This document shows, in pieces, positions 43,310 through 51,061 of a stretch of 64,000 nt of DNA. Positions within the stretch are counted from its first letter, which is position 1. The number at the start of each line of letters is the position of its first letter. This DNA comes from G963662985 sp963662985 (GTDB lineage: Bacteria; Chloroflexota; Anaerolineae; Anaerolineales; UBA11579): positions 1,798,001-1,862,000 of the forward strand of contig OY760067.1 of NCBI GenBank assembly GCA_963662985.1. Reading direction: 5' to 3'. A program made the position numbers and the translations under genes. The notes below the pieces were generated by a model. The model saw only the letters and a program-made list of their open reading frames with translations. It was not told the DNA's origin and searched no databases.

Positions 43310-44884
43310 ATGAAGAAAATTGCGTCAATCGTATTATTGTTGGCTGTTTTTATTGGCATCCTTAGTTTTTTTATTGTCCCTTCTCAGGGAGGACTGATTT
43401 CATCGACTGAGCAATCTGCTGATGCTTTAAATCAGACAGATCCGCAATTTGATGAAACCGTGCCAATTCAGACAACTGGAATGGGGAGGTCTGGACGATC
43501 AATTATTATTGCTTTGGTAATGCTTTCTCATGTGCTTTATGCAAATTTACATTTGGGGGGATCTTGGGTAGCAGCGATTACAGAGAGCAGTCATCTTAAG
43601 ACTGGTAATGAGGATACGAAGAGATTAGCTAGGTCAATCACTTTGTTTAATGTGATGTTGTTTAGTGCGGGGGCTACTTTTGCTGTGGCGGGGGTTTTGT
43701 TCTTCATCGCTTTATATCCTGAATTTGCAAAAAATTTATTTCATATTTATTGGTGGCCTTTGCTGGCTGAAGCCATTGCTTTTGCTTTGGAGATCTTTTT
43801 CTTATATACATATTGGTTCACTTGGGATAAGGTTTCAAAGACATGGCACCAGATATTGGGGTATGGATATGCAATTTCTGTATTTTTGCAAACTTTGTTG
43901 ATTAATATGGTTGCAGGGGGAATGTTGACACCGGGGGATAGCATTGAATGGGGGGAAGCTGGCTTGATGCCGATGGCGATGGAGCTGGCGAAGACATGGT
44001 GGTTTAATGGAACAGTGTTCCGTTTGCAATTCCATAGGTTGTTTGCGGCAATCTCTTATTTTGGTTTTTTGATCGCTTTGTTGGCAATGTTACATTTTAT
44101 GGATCGAAAAGGTGATGAAGATCGTAAATACTGGGATTGGGTTGGTTCCTATGGCATGGGTTGGGGGCTGTTTGGCTTAGTGTTTCAACCTATTTTGGGA
44201 ATGGTGTATATGTTGGCAATTAAGGATAAGACTCCTGATGCGTTTGAAATGATTATGCATGGTTCACGGGCTTGGGAGATGTTGTTGATGGTGAGTGTGC
44301 TATCTGGTTTGTTTCTGGCGGTAATCACTTACTTTATAGAACGGCGGGAAAAGATTTTAACGGAGCTGGAGAATAAAAATTTGCATAAAATGTTTAAGGT
44401 GTTTTTGATTGTTGCTGCGGTGTGTGCGATTGTTTTAGTCCAACCTGCTTGGTTGGGGGCGAGTAATATTGCTGATGCTGGTGCATGGCAAAACCCGTTG
44501 GGGAGCATGGATTATAAATATGTGGCTTTGTTCACTTTGGTGTTGATTGGGGCGGTGACATTGATGGTGGATGGAATTATTTTAGGGGATCGTCGGGAGG
44601 CTGAATGGGGCAAACTTTCGCGACCTTCACGGATTGCAGCAGGGATGGCTGGTGTTTTTGGGATGTGGCTTGTGATTGTGATGGGATATGTACGTGAATC
44701 TGCACGATCTCCTTGGGTGATTTATAAGATGATGCCTGTGCCGGGAGGCCAAAGCTATCCGACCCCAGTACCGATCAGTCGAATTTTTATTGTGTGGGGA
44801 ATCATCACTGTGGTGACTCTAGCTGTATTTTGGTTCACTTCTAAGGTGACTGCTCACCATCCTGAGAAAGCAGAGGAGGTTTAG
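43310..44884 (+). CDS. Cytochrome bd oxidase subunit I-like protein (no CydB partner)
   Basis: 524 aa. It shows the CydA core: an early membrane His in LVMLSHVLYANLHLGGSW, ITLFNVMLFSAGATFAVAGV, and the heme/proton-path segment WWPLLAEAIAFALEIFFLYTYWF with two Glu eight residues apart. FRLQFHRLFAAISYFGF supplies another His and GRVESAR-like GYVRESARSPW a late Arg. The N-terminus carries a signal-like helix and a ~45-residue spacer not found in E. coli CydA. No cydB follows. The long Q-loop is short. Such CydA-only proteins may use another electron donor. AGGAGG-type GGGAGG lies before the ATG; the unknown 237-aa gene follows after 8 bp. Confidence 0.83.
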   Translation: MKKIASIVLLLAVFIGILSFFIVPSQGGLISSTEQSADALNQTDPQFDETVPIQTTGMGRSGRSIIIALVMLSHVLYANLHLGGSWVAAITESSHLKTGNEDTKRLARSITLFNVMLFSAGATFAVAGVLFFIALYPEFAKNLFHIYWWPLLAEAIAFALEIFFLYTYWFTWDKVSKTWHQILGYGYAISVFLQTLLINMVAGGMLTPGDSIEWGEAGLMPMAMELAKTWWFNGTVFRLQFHRLFAAISYFGFLIALLAMLHFMDRKGDEDRKYWDWVGSYGMGWGLFGLVFQPILGMVYMLAIKDKTPDAFEMIMHGSRAWEMLLMVSVLSGLFLAVITYFIERREKILTELENKNLHKMFKVFLIVAAVCAIVLVQPAWLGASNIADAGAWQNPLGSMDYKYVALFTLVLIGAVTLMVDGIILGDRREAEWGKLSRPSRIAAGMAGVFGMWLVIVMGYVRESARSPWVIYKMMPVPGGQSYPTPVPISRIFIVWGIITVVTLAVFWFTSKVTAHHPEKAEEV

Positions 44885-44892
44885 GGTTTATT

Positions 44893-45606
44893 ATGTCTAT
44901 TCTTAATTTTGATGATATCAAAACAAAAGTTGAATGGAAGAATGATCAAGTTAAGGTTGTTTTTGAAAATGGAAATGTGAAGTCTTTTGAAAGACTTCCT
45001 TTTCCGGAAGCTTTTGTGACATGGCAATCAAAGGCTCGTTTGGATATGTTTGAGCGTTTACATGAGGCGGGAGCGGGAGCGGTGCGCTCTCAACCAGCGC
45101 ATTTGCCAGTTTTGGTGACTCAAGGAGCTGGGCTGTTTCCGATGAATTTGGCTAGCCGAGGGATTGGCCTATTGCCCAAACCAGAATTCTTAGAAAAGTA
45201 TACGAATATATTAGTTGAGGCTCGTAAAAAGACAGCGGAAATGGAGTTGTATAAATCGCTTCCGATTCGGGTGAATGCGATACAACAATTTTATGTTCAT
45301 GTGGAAGATGCTGATGAGATGATCTTGGGTGGATTGGAAATCTTTGAAGGGACAACAGCGAAGAATATCTTTAATAATCCAATGGTATCTTTGTTATTCA
45401 CTGGAGAACCTCCTCAATTTCCGAGTTATCAGTTTAATGGAGTGATGGAGATTTTGCTTCCTTCGGACGAGCGCTATCAGTTTTTGTTGGCAGCGCGAGA
45501 ATTGTTTGCGTTTGATGTGTTTCACGTCCGGCAACAACGATATCCGTTTGGGTATGCATTTCATCTTGTTGAGGTGTTGGAAAAAACCCCTTTTCCTAGG
45601 AGATAG
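44893..45606 (+). CDS. Unknown protein in the CydA-like operon
   Basis: 237 aa, soluble. It starts 8 bp after the CydA-like gene, and the next start lies one base after its stop. Residues 50-110 contain WQSKARLDMFERLHEAGAGA and LPVLVTQGAGLFPMNLASRG; the C-terminal half has IPVRVNAIQQFYVH-like LPIRVNAIQQFYVHVED and NPMVSLLFTGEPPQFPSYQFNG. No Cys pairs, P-loop or heme motif was seen. No family recognised. Tight linkage on both sides makes it a probable accessory of the oxidase-like protein or of the stress protein. Confidence 0.75.
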   Translation: MSILNFDDIKTKVEWKNDQVKVVFENGNVKSFERLPFPEAFVTWQSKARLDMFERLHEAGAGAVRSQPAHLPVLVTQGAGLFPMNLASRGIGLLPKPEFLEKYTNILVEARKKTAEMELYKSLPIRVNAIQQFYVHVEDADEMILGGLEIFEGTTAKNIFNNPMVSLLFTGEPPQFPSYQFNGVMEILLPSDERYQFLLAARELFAFDVFHVRQQRYPFGYAFHLVEVLEKTPFPRR

Positions 45607-45607
45607 G

Positions 45608-46819
45608 ATGTATACAAAAATCATTAATGCATTGGACGGATCTTTTTTATCGGATTTGAGCATGGAGGCTGGATTGACAATTGCGAGTCGAATAGATAAT
45701 GCACATTTGATAGGCTGCCATGTGTATGCGTCGCGATTACATCGGACCCGTTTTGAAGAGATGGAGCCTGGATTACCAGAACAATATCAAGAAGAAGAGA
45801 ATTTGACCTATTTGCGGGACACGCATGAGGATTTGATAAGCGAAGGGCTGCAATTGATTTCGGACGCGTATTTGGCTCCGTTTGTTGAAAAAGCGAATGC
45901 TTTGAATCTTTCTTATGGTGGATTGACGCCAGAAGGACATCACTATGTAAAGTTGTTGGAGGCTTTACGAGAAGAAGAAGTAGATTTGTTAATTTTGGGA
46001 GCTGCTGGCTTGGGGGTGATTGAGGAAGAACCTTTGGGTTCTTTGACGGAGAGGTTGCTGCTCTATGGGGAGATGTGTGATATTTTGGTGATCCGGCAGG
46101 CGTGGCAATTTAAGAATCGACCAATCGTGGTGGGTGTTGATGGAAGCCCAAATAGCTATCAGGCGTTAAAACGAGCAGTGGAGATGGGGCAGTTGATGGG
46201 CGCAGAAGTTGAGGCGGTTGCGGTTTATGATCCGTTTTTTCATTCTACTGTTTTTCAAACGATTGCTAGCTCTTTGACTGAAGAAACGGCAGAGAAATTT
46301 AATTTTACTGCTCAAGAACAATTGCATGATGAGATTATTGACCGTGGATTGGAAACACTCTATCGGGATGGTTTGCGCAGGGCGATGATGATGGCAGAAG
46401 AAATGGGATGTACCATTAAAACAGAAGCGATTGCAGGGAAAGTTTATGCACAGCTTCATCACTATGCTGCTTTGCGAAATGCGGGATTGGTGGTTGTTGG
46501 GAGACATGGGTTGCACTATGAAAAAGAAAGTGTGATTGGTTCTAATACGCATAAGTTTGCACGATTGACACCTTCTAATTTGTTGGTGGTGCGCCCTGCA
46601 GAAGATGATTTGAACATCCCCGAGTTGCATAAAAATGAAGAGACTACGGGTTTGATTTGGGATGCTGAGGCTGAACGGATTCTTCAACGAGTTCCGATGT
46701 TTGTGCGAAAGATGGCGAAACGATCTATTGAAGCACGTGCTGTGGAGAAGGGGCTTGGGCGGGTGACTGTGGAATTGGTGATGCAAGTTTCGGGAAAGAT
46801 GGGGATGGATAAGAAGTAA
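45608..46819 (+). CDS. Tandem universal stress protein with C-terminal PCP-reductase-like domain
   Basis: 403 aa from ATG 45608, one base after the previous stop; a longer frame inside the upstream gene is rejected. Two Usp domains: residues ~3-145 (IINALDGSFLSDLSMEAG to LYGEMCDILVIR) and ~160-335 (PIVVGVDGSPNSYQAL to GSNTHKFARLTPSNLLVVRP). The last ~50 residues, AERILQRVPMFVRKMAKRSI and EARAVEKGLGRVTVELVMQV, match the short PCP_red domain (PF08369) known from the tail of light-independent protochlorophyllide reductase subunits. No chlorophyll-synthesis genes are in the window, so the domain is probably used for protein contact or redox control of the neighbouring oxidase-like protein. Confidence 0.85.
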   Translation: MYTKIINALDGSFLSDLSMEAGLTIASRIDNAHLIGCHVYASRLHRTRFEEMEPGLPEQYQEEENLTYLRDTHEDLISEGLQLISDAYLAPFVEKANALNLSYGGLTPEGHHYVKLLEALREEEVDLLILGAAGLGVIEEEPLGSLTERLLLYGEMCDILVIRQAWQFKNRPIVVGVDGSPNSYQALKRAVEMGQLMGAEVEAVAVYDPFFHSTVFQTIASSLTEETAEKFNFTAQEQLHDEIIDRGLETLYRDGLRRAMMMAEEMGCTIKTEAIAGKVYAQLHHYAALRNAGLVVVGRHGLHYEKESVIGSNTHKFARLTPSNLLVVRPAEDDLNIPELHKNEETTGLIWDAEAERILQRVPMFVRKMAKRSIEARAVEKGLGRVTVELVMQVSGKMGMDKK

Positions 46820-46851
46820 GTGATTTACGAGAGATAAGATGCTTTGTGAAG

Positions 46852-46881
46852 AAGCGCTTGACTTGGTCAGGCGCTTTTTTG
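46852..46881 (+). terminator. Terminator, copy 2 of the AAGCGC family
   Basis: AAGCGC-T-TGAC-TTG-GTCA-G-GCGCTT with T6, 33 bp after the stress-protein stop. Confidence 0.9.
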
Positions 46882-46988
46882 TTGATTGGATAATTCTTGA
46901 ATAGCTTGGAGGGCTATTTGCGCCTTGGCTGATTGGACGAAGATATGGTCGTGGTAGTAGGTGAGCATTTGGTAGCTAATTTTTTCTT
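46882..46988 (-). pseudogene. Chimeric fragment: 3' end of the ACT gene joined to a piece of the DUF1801 gene
   Basis: 46882-46958 copies the 3' end of the gene at 48360: the minus strand reads YYHDHIFVQSAKAQ then AIQELSN, with the stop changed to CAA. From GGTAGTA (46953) to 46988 the sequence instead copies 49544-49579 inside the DUF1801 gene. GGTAGTA is common to both sources and marks the crossover. Confidence 0.85.
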
Positions 46989-47238
46989 ACGTATATATAT
47001 CTAGTCAAAATCAAATTGAATATGCATGAGAAAAACCAAATGAAGTTGTGATGATACAGGCGGTAGTGAAAAGGGAATATTTTGTTTATGAATAAGGGTA
47101 CTGGTAAGGGCAAGGGTTTTTGCAACTTGTAGATTAAGTATAGAGAGATTAGAACTCAAAAGAGGCTCAGGAGGAGGAATATATAGAAAGCTAATGTTGC
47201 GGAGTCAGGTTTGTGAAATGGAGCTATGCCGGGACAGA
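46989..47238. other. Gene-free stretch
   Basis: Nothing recognisable beyond the chimeric fragment at its left edge. An AGGAGGAGG near 47168 is not followed by a usable ORF. Confidence 0.5.
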
Positions 47239-47979
47239 TTATTTTCTGGGAATAAAGACGATAGCTCTGATTTTAAAATCGGCATAAACGAAAACCCCGT
47301 TGCCTTCGCTGATGACTCCGCCATATAGATAAACTGGAAGCCAATCTTTTTCGTAATCAAAATCATCTTGTGTGGTGAGGGTCAGCGATTGGTCATTGGT
47401 GTCATAAACGTAAATATCAAATTGGTTTTCTTGAAAATTTTCGATACGCTGATATTTACCATCAGAAATAATTTGAAAGTCACTAAAACCATACGTGGTT
47501 TGTAATTCAGAAATATCAATATTTTTCAAAAATGAAAGAAATGAAGACATAGATATATATGTGTATTGTAAACCTCTATACATCAATTCTTCTTGTTCTT
47601 CTGTTTTAAATTTATGGTCGGTGTATGAATAGATTGTGCGAATGAAATCACTTGTATCATGATTTCCTTGTTCCTCAAATCTGGCAGCCAATTGAATACG
47701 CTTGATTTGATCCTCATCAATTGTAATAGCTGCAATAGGTTTCCCATCACCTGTCGGCAGATTATACATCTGCTCTAAAATGCCTGCCATCTTCGCGGGT
47801 GCAAGATATAAAGTATCCGTATCATAACCCCATTTTATGTAGGCCTGCTCTATTGATTCAGCTATCTGCGACAATGTATCATATTGTTCAACTTTATAGG
47901 ATTTTGTACAACTACCCAATATGAAAACAAAAATCAGGGAAGTGATTATCAATATTATCTTTCTTGATATTTTTTTCAT
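47239..47979 (-). CDS. Lipoprotein of unknown function
   Basis: 246 aa from ATG 47979; a longer frame upstream lacks a signal at its start. The signal ends in lipobox LGSCTK. The body has a helical first half (LSQIAESIEQAYIKWGYDTDTL, APAKMAGILEQMYNLPTGDGKPIA) and a beta-rich end with YVYDTNDQSLTLTTQDDFDYEK. No family recognised. It is the only transcript unit between the shuffled fragments on either side. Confidence 0.7.
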   Translation of the reverse strand: MKKISRKIILIITSLIFVFILGSCTKSYKVEQYDTLSQIAESIEQAYIKWGYDTDTLYLAPAKMAGILEQMYNLPTGDGKPIAAITIDEDQIKRIQLAARFEEQGNHDTSDFIRTIYSYTDHKFKTEEQEELMYRGLQYTYISMSSFLSFLKNIDISELQTTYGFSDFQIISDGKYQRIENFQENQFDIYVYDTNDQSLTLTTQDDFDYEKDWLPVYLYGGVISEGNGVFVYADFKIRAIVFIPRK

Positions 47980-48137
47980 TGAAAACCTCAATACTTTAAT
48001 GGTTAGTACCAAAATTCATATATAATAAAATTTACCAGCATTGAACCCCAGAAGGGTGATGGTTGTTGCTGAACTTATTTAAGTTTAGCATAAGCCCCTG
48101 CATTGTCCAGCGATTATAACAATCCATTTCATAAAAT

Positions 48138-48310
48138 AGGAGCTCTTCTTTTGCGAAGATCAATGATTATTTTGGAGTGCCGGTAAACGTGTTGGTGACT
48201 GCTTTCATGGTGTTCAGAAGATGAGGATTCGGGTTATTTCCAAAACAAAGATATGGAAGAAGTGTGTGTGGTGTGTGATGATGAGTGTGGTGAGGTTGTG
48301 GTTGAATAGG
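48138..48310 (+). pseudogene. Decayed partial copy of the CxxC protein gene at 42254
   Basis: The + strand reads SSSFAKINDYFGVPVNVLVT and AFMV, then a one-base insertion, then EDEDSGYFQNKDMEEVCVVC and DDECGEVVVE with a stop. This matches about residues 66-113 of the 264-aa protein, joined to its last few codons; about 145 codons are missing. The usual AAGCGC-family terminator follows, as at the parent gene. Confidence 0.88.
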
Positions 48311-48328
48311 TAAGTTGAATTTTTGAAT

Positions 48329-48358
48329 AAAGCGTTTGACTTGGTCAGGCGCTTTTTT
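48329..48358 (+). terminator. Terminator, copy 3 of the AAGCGC family
   Basis: AAGCGT-T-TGAC-TTG-GTCA-G-GCGCTT with T6. One stem base has changed to a G-U pair relative to the other copies. Confidence 0.85.
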
Positions 48359-48359
48359 G

Positions 48360-48758
48360 TTAATTGGATAATTCTTGAATAGCTTTAAGAGCTTTTTGGG
48401 CATTGGCTGATTGGACGAAGATGTGGTCGTGGTAGTAAGCGGCGAGGACGTTGGCGCTGAGGTTGTGTTGGGCGAGTTGGGTGGCGATGGCTGCAGTCAG
48501 ACCGACGGCGTCTAGGTTGGAATGGACTTGGAGAGTGATGCAACGGTAGGTGGTTTGGTAGGGGATTTTGTGTTGGTCGGCTTGGGTGCGAGGGAGGATG
48601 AGAGTGAGCCCTTCGGCTTCTTGAAAGGAGGCGAGGGGGGATAAGTGAGGGTGAGCGCCGTAGGGGGTGTTGGGGAAGGTGGCGAAGATGTATTCTTCGG
48701 GAAGGAGAATGGGAGAGATGGAGGCGAGGATTTTTTGGAGGTCTGTTTCACCGGGCAT
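48360..48758 (-). CDS. ACT domain protein (DUF2241 type)
   Basis: 132 aa from ATG 48758, with AAGGAA upstream. It starts with LQKILASISPILLPEEYIFAT and has the YRCITLQVHSNLDAVGLTAAIATQLAQHNLSANVLAAYYHDHIFV pattern of the paired ACT domains in this family (aspartate-kinase-like ACT fold). Such small proteins probably bind an amino acid. Its 3' end directly adjoins terminator copy 3 and exists a second time as a fragment at 46882. Confidence 0.85.
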   Translation of the reverse strand: MPGETDLQKILASISPILLPEEYIFATFPNTPYGAHPHLSPLASFQEAEGLTLILPRTQADQHKIPYQTTYRCITLQVHSNLDAVGLTAAIATQLAQHNLSANVLAAYYHDHIFVQSANAQKALKAIQELSN

Positions 48759-48891
48759 GGGGCGATTCCTTTTTATTTTTGATGAGGGTATTATATCGGA
48801 TTTTTGCAAATTGGTTGGTGGGGCGTAACAAAAAGAAAATTTCTTCGTATTTATTGATAAATGTGTGAAAAAATGAATGACGGAGAAAAAG

Positions 48892-49332
48892 ATGTTGTTT
48901 TTGAAAATTTTTATGGGGATATTTTGTATTACGGAGAGCTTGAATATTTTAGAACTTTATTTTGAACCTGACCGAGATGTGTTCCATGGGGTGTCGTTTT
49001 TTACGGGTTGGGAGAAGTCTAAAGAAAATGAAGAGTGCAATTTGTTGTTGCAGTATTTTGTGAATTGGGTGGCAGGGGTGAAGTTGATTGTGGTGCTGGT
49101 GTTGGGTGTGTTGATCTTCATGGCATCTGACCGAGTGTTGATTGGGGTGGGGATTGTGCTGGTGATTGCGATTGCGTCTTTCTTTTGGCGGATGTTCCCG
49201 TTGTTGAAAGAGATGACTGCGAAGGGGTATGTGATTCCTAAGAACCGAGGGGAACAATTGACTTGGATGCTGACTGGTTTGGAAATTGGTTTTGCGTGTG
49301 CTGTGGTGAATGCAATTTTATCTTTGAGATAA
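48892..49332 (+). CDS. Hypothetical membrane protein
   Basis: 146 aa from ATG 48892, seven bases after GGAG; an ATG five codons upstream (48877) has no ribosome site but cannot be excluded. Helices: FLKIFMGIFCITESLNILEL, LIVVLVLGVLIFMAS, VLIGVGIVLVIAIASFFW and IGFACAVVNAILSL. A charged loop with FEPDRDVFHGVSFFTGWEKSKE lies after the first helix. No family recognised. Confidence 0.65.
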   Translation: MLFLKIFMGIFCITESLNILELYFEPDRDVFHGVSFFTGWEKSKENEECNLLLQYFVNWVAGVKLIVVLVLGVLIFMASDRVLIGVGIVLVIAIASFFWRMFPLLKEMTAKGYVIPKNRGEQLTWMLTGLEIGFACAVVNAILSLR

Positions 49333-49337
49333 ATTGT

Positions 49338-49697
49338 TTATTTGGCGAGGGCTTGTTCTAAGCGGAATTTGACAATGGCTTGAATGAGCCCGAGGGGCAA
49401 GGGCTGATCGATGGGGAATTGAATGGCTCCTTTGGAAGTTTTGTAGGGAGTGAGCTGGGCTTGAAATGCTTCGATGGCAGAGGGTGTGGGATAGAAGCCA
49501 ATATGATTTTGGTAGCCAGCGAAATGGACGAGATTGCCGTTGAGGTAGTAGGTGGGCATTTGGTAGCTAATTTTTTCTTGGGCCTGTGGAGCAATTTGTT
49601 GGATAGATTGGCGCAAGGTTTGTAAGATTGTTTGAACCTGCGGGGGAAATGTGGCGATGTATTGATCTACATTGGTGAATTTTTGTTTTTCTGTCAT
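49338..49697 (-). CDS. DUF1801 (YdhG-like) protein
   Basis: 119 aa. It shows the family pattern: VDQYIATFPPQVQTILQTLRQSIQQIAPQAQEKISYQMPTY, then LVHFAGYQNHIGFYPTPSAI and KGAIQFPIDQPLPLGLIQAIVKFR. The fold is shared with frataxin-like YdhG/YjbR proteins; an iron-related role has been suggested for relatives, but function is not established. A 36-bp internal piece is duplicated at 46953. Confidence 0.9.
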   Translation of the reverse strand: MTEKQKFTNVDQYIATFPPQVQTILQTLRQSIQQIAPQAQEKISYQMPTYYLNGNLVHFAGYQNHIGFYPTPSAIEAFQAQLTPYKTSKGAIQFPIDQPLPLGLIQAIVKFRLEQALAK

Positions 49698-49858
49698 GGG
49701 ATATAGAATGTGGTTGGGGGATAGATTTTACTATGAGAGTAGGGACTTATTTTTAGTTAAGGATTGTTTTGTGAATCAATAAATATTTTTTTGATTGTTT
49801 GACCTACTGTTTTGCTCATGTTATATTTAGGGAATATTCTTAAGGAGGAAAAAAAGTT

Positions 49859-50431
49859 ATGAGTTATTTTTATGATAATGTTGCAATTCAAGAAAAAGCA
49901 AAAAAATATCACCTTAAAAAGAGAAATATGATGTATGTTTTAGAGGTGTGTATCGGATTAGTAGTACTTGGTATCATTCTCGCCGATTATTTAGATAATA
50001 ACGATTTTGGCTTGAAGTGGTGGGTATCAGTGTTAATCGTCGCTGGGATTGTGGGATTGCCATTTTTAATTACAAGAATGGGTTATAACCGCAAGATGAT
50101 GGTTTTTGAAGGTAAGGTGAAACAATTTGCTTTTGTGGGCTCTAAATATACATTTTACCCGTATATGGTGATGTATCCTGAAGTTTCTGATGTGAAGGTA
50201 TATCAGGGACCTTTTGTGGGTGCTGGACAAAGAAGACGGTTAAGAAAAATTTTACGAGAATATTATCCTGAGCAACAAGTTGCAAAATTTGAAGGGATGA
50301 TTTATCCAGAACGTGAAGATAAATCTGAAGTGATTCCTGGTTTTTGCCATGTTTGTGGAAAGATTAACAAGGATTTGCCAGAGGTTTGCACTGAATGTGG
50401 GTGTGAATTGATACAAGGTTCTATTGAGTAA
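49859..50431 (+). CDS. Membrane protein with C-terminal zinc ribbon
   Basis: 190 aa, with AGGAGG before the ATG. Two helices (VLEVCIGLVVLGIILADYL and VSVLIVAGIVGLPFLITRM) are followed by a soluble domain (KQFAFVGSKYTFYPYMVMYP) and a zinc ribbon near the end: CHVCG, then CTECGC (residues ~162-183). No family recognised. The zinc ribbon could contact other proteins on the cytoplasmic face. Confidence 0.75.
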   Translation: MSYFYDNVAIQEKAKKYHLKKRNMMYVLEVCIGLVVLGIILADYLDNNDFGLKWWVSVLIVAGIVGLPFLITRMGYNRKMMVFEGKVKQFAFVGSKYTFYPYMVMYPEVSDVKVYQGPFVGAGQRRRLRKILREYYPEQQVAKFEGMIYPEREDKSEVIPGFCHVCGKINKDLPEVCTECGCELIQGSIE

Positions 50432-50508
50432 ATAAATGAAAAGCCATTTATATTGAAGTGAACCCAATAAAGTAGACAAAAATAAAAAAAGACCTAGAGA
50501 AATTAGGT

Positions 50509-50547
50509 AGACAGGCATCGTAAATGATAGGTGCCTGTCTTGTTTTA
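50509..50547 (+). terminator. Terminator
   Basis: AGACAGGCA and its complement with a 14-base loop, followed by TGTTTTAT. Lies 78 bp after the zinc-ribbon gene. Confidence 0.75.
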
Positions 50548-50606
50548 TAGGGTAATCTTAATTTACTCGCTTTTTTATATTCCTACGATCATATTCTTAT
50601 GTACTC

Positions 50607-50654
50607 TTGACAAGGTGTGAATATTGATTATACTGTATATATTGTATATATACA
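50607..50654 (+). promoter_or_regulatory. Promoter and palindromic operator of the GntR-ABC operon
   Basis: TTGACA (50607-50612), 16 bp, TATACT (50629-50634). A perfect inverted repeat TGTATATAT-TGT-ATATATACA (50634-50654) begins on the last base of the -10 box and covers the start site, the usual place for autorepression by a YtrA-type regulator. Confidence 0.8.
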
Positions 50655-50682
50655 CAGCAGACAGTTTGAATAAAGGACCTTT

Positions 50683-51057
50683 ATGAATATATTGATCAGT
50701 AATTCAACAGGGAAACCGATTTATGAGCAGATCGTAACGCAGATTAAGAATTTGATTATTGCGGGAGAGTTGAAAGAAGGCGATGTTTTGCCATCTATTC
50801 GAACTCTTGCTAAAGAACTGCGAATTAGCGTGATTACTACGAAGCGGGCGTATGAGGAATTAGAGGCAGAAGGCTTCATTCATACCATGCAGGGGAAGGG
50901 AAGCTTTGTGGCGGGGCGTAATTTGGAATTGATCCGTGAAGAACAATTGCGCTTGATTGAACAAGATTTGCAAAAGGCTGTGGATTTGGCGTTGGCAAGT
51001 GATGTTTCTTTGGATGAATTGGTAGATTTATTGAACCTTTTATATAAAGGAGTGTAA
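50683..51057 (+). CDS. GntR-family regulator, YtrA subfamily
   Basis: 124 aa, with AAAGGAC before the ATG. The winged helix-turn-helix covers residues ~10-75: GKPIYEQIVTQIKNLIIAGE, LPSIRTLAKELRISVITTKRAYEELEAEGF and GKGSFVA. The short helical C-terminus (QDLQKAVDLALA) lacks a ligand domain, which defines the YtrA subfamily. It probably represses its own operon at the palindrome over the promoter. The ABC transporter genes follow 4 bp later; this layout matches exporters induced by cell-wall-active compounds. Confidence 0.94.
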   Translation: MNILISNSTGKPIYEQIVTQIKNLIIAGELKEGDVLPSIRTLAKELRISVITTKRAYEELEAEGFIHTMQGKGSFVAGRNLELIREEQLRLIEQDLQKAVDLALASDVSLDELVDLLNLLYKGV

Positions 51058-51061
51058 AAAA

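Noticed and set aside
50455..50485. IS3-like terminal sequence (GAACCCAATAAAGTAGACA)
   Set aside because: It resembles some IS3-family ends, but no second end or transposase fragment was found, so it is not called.
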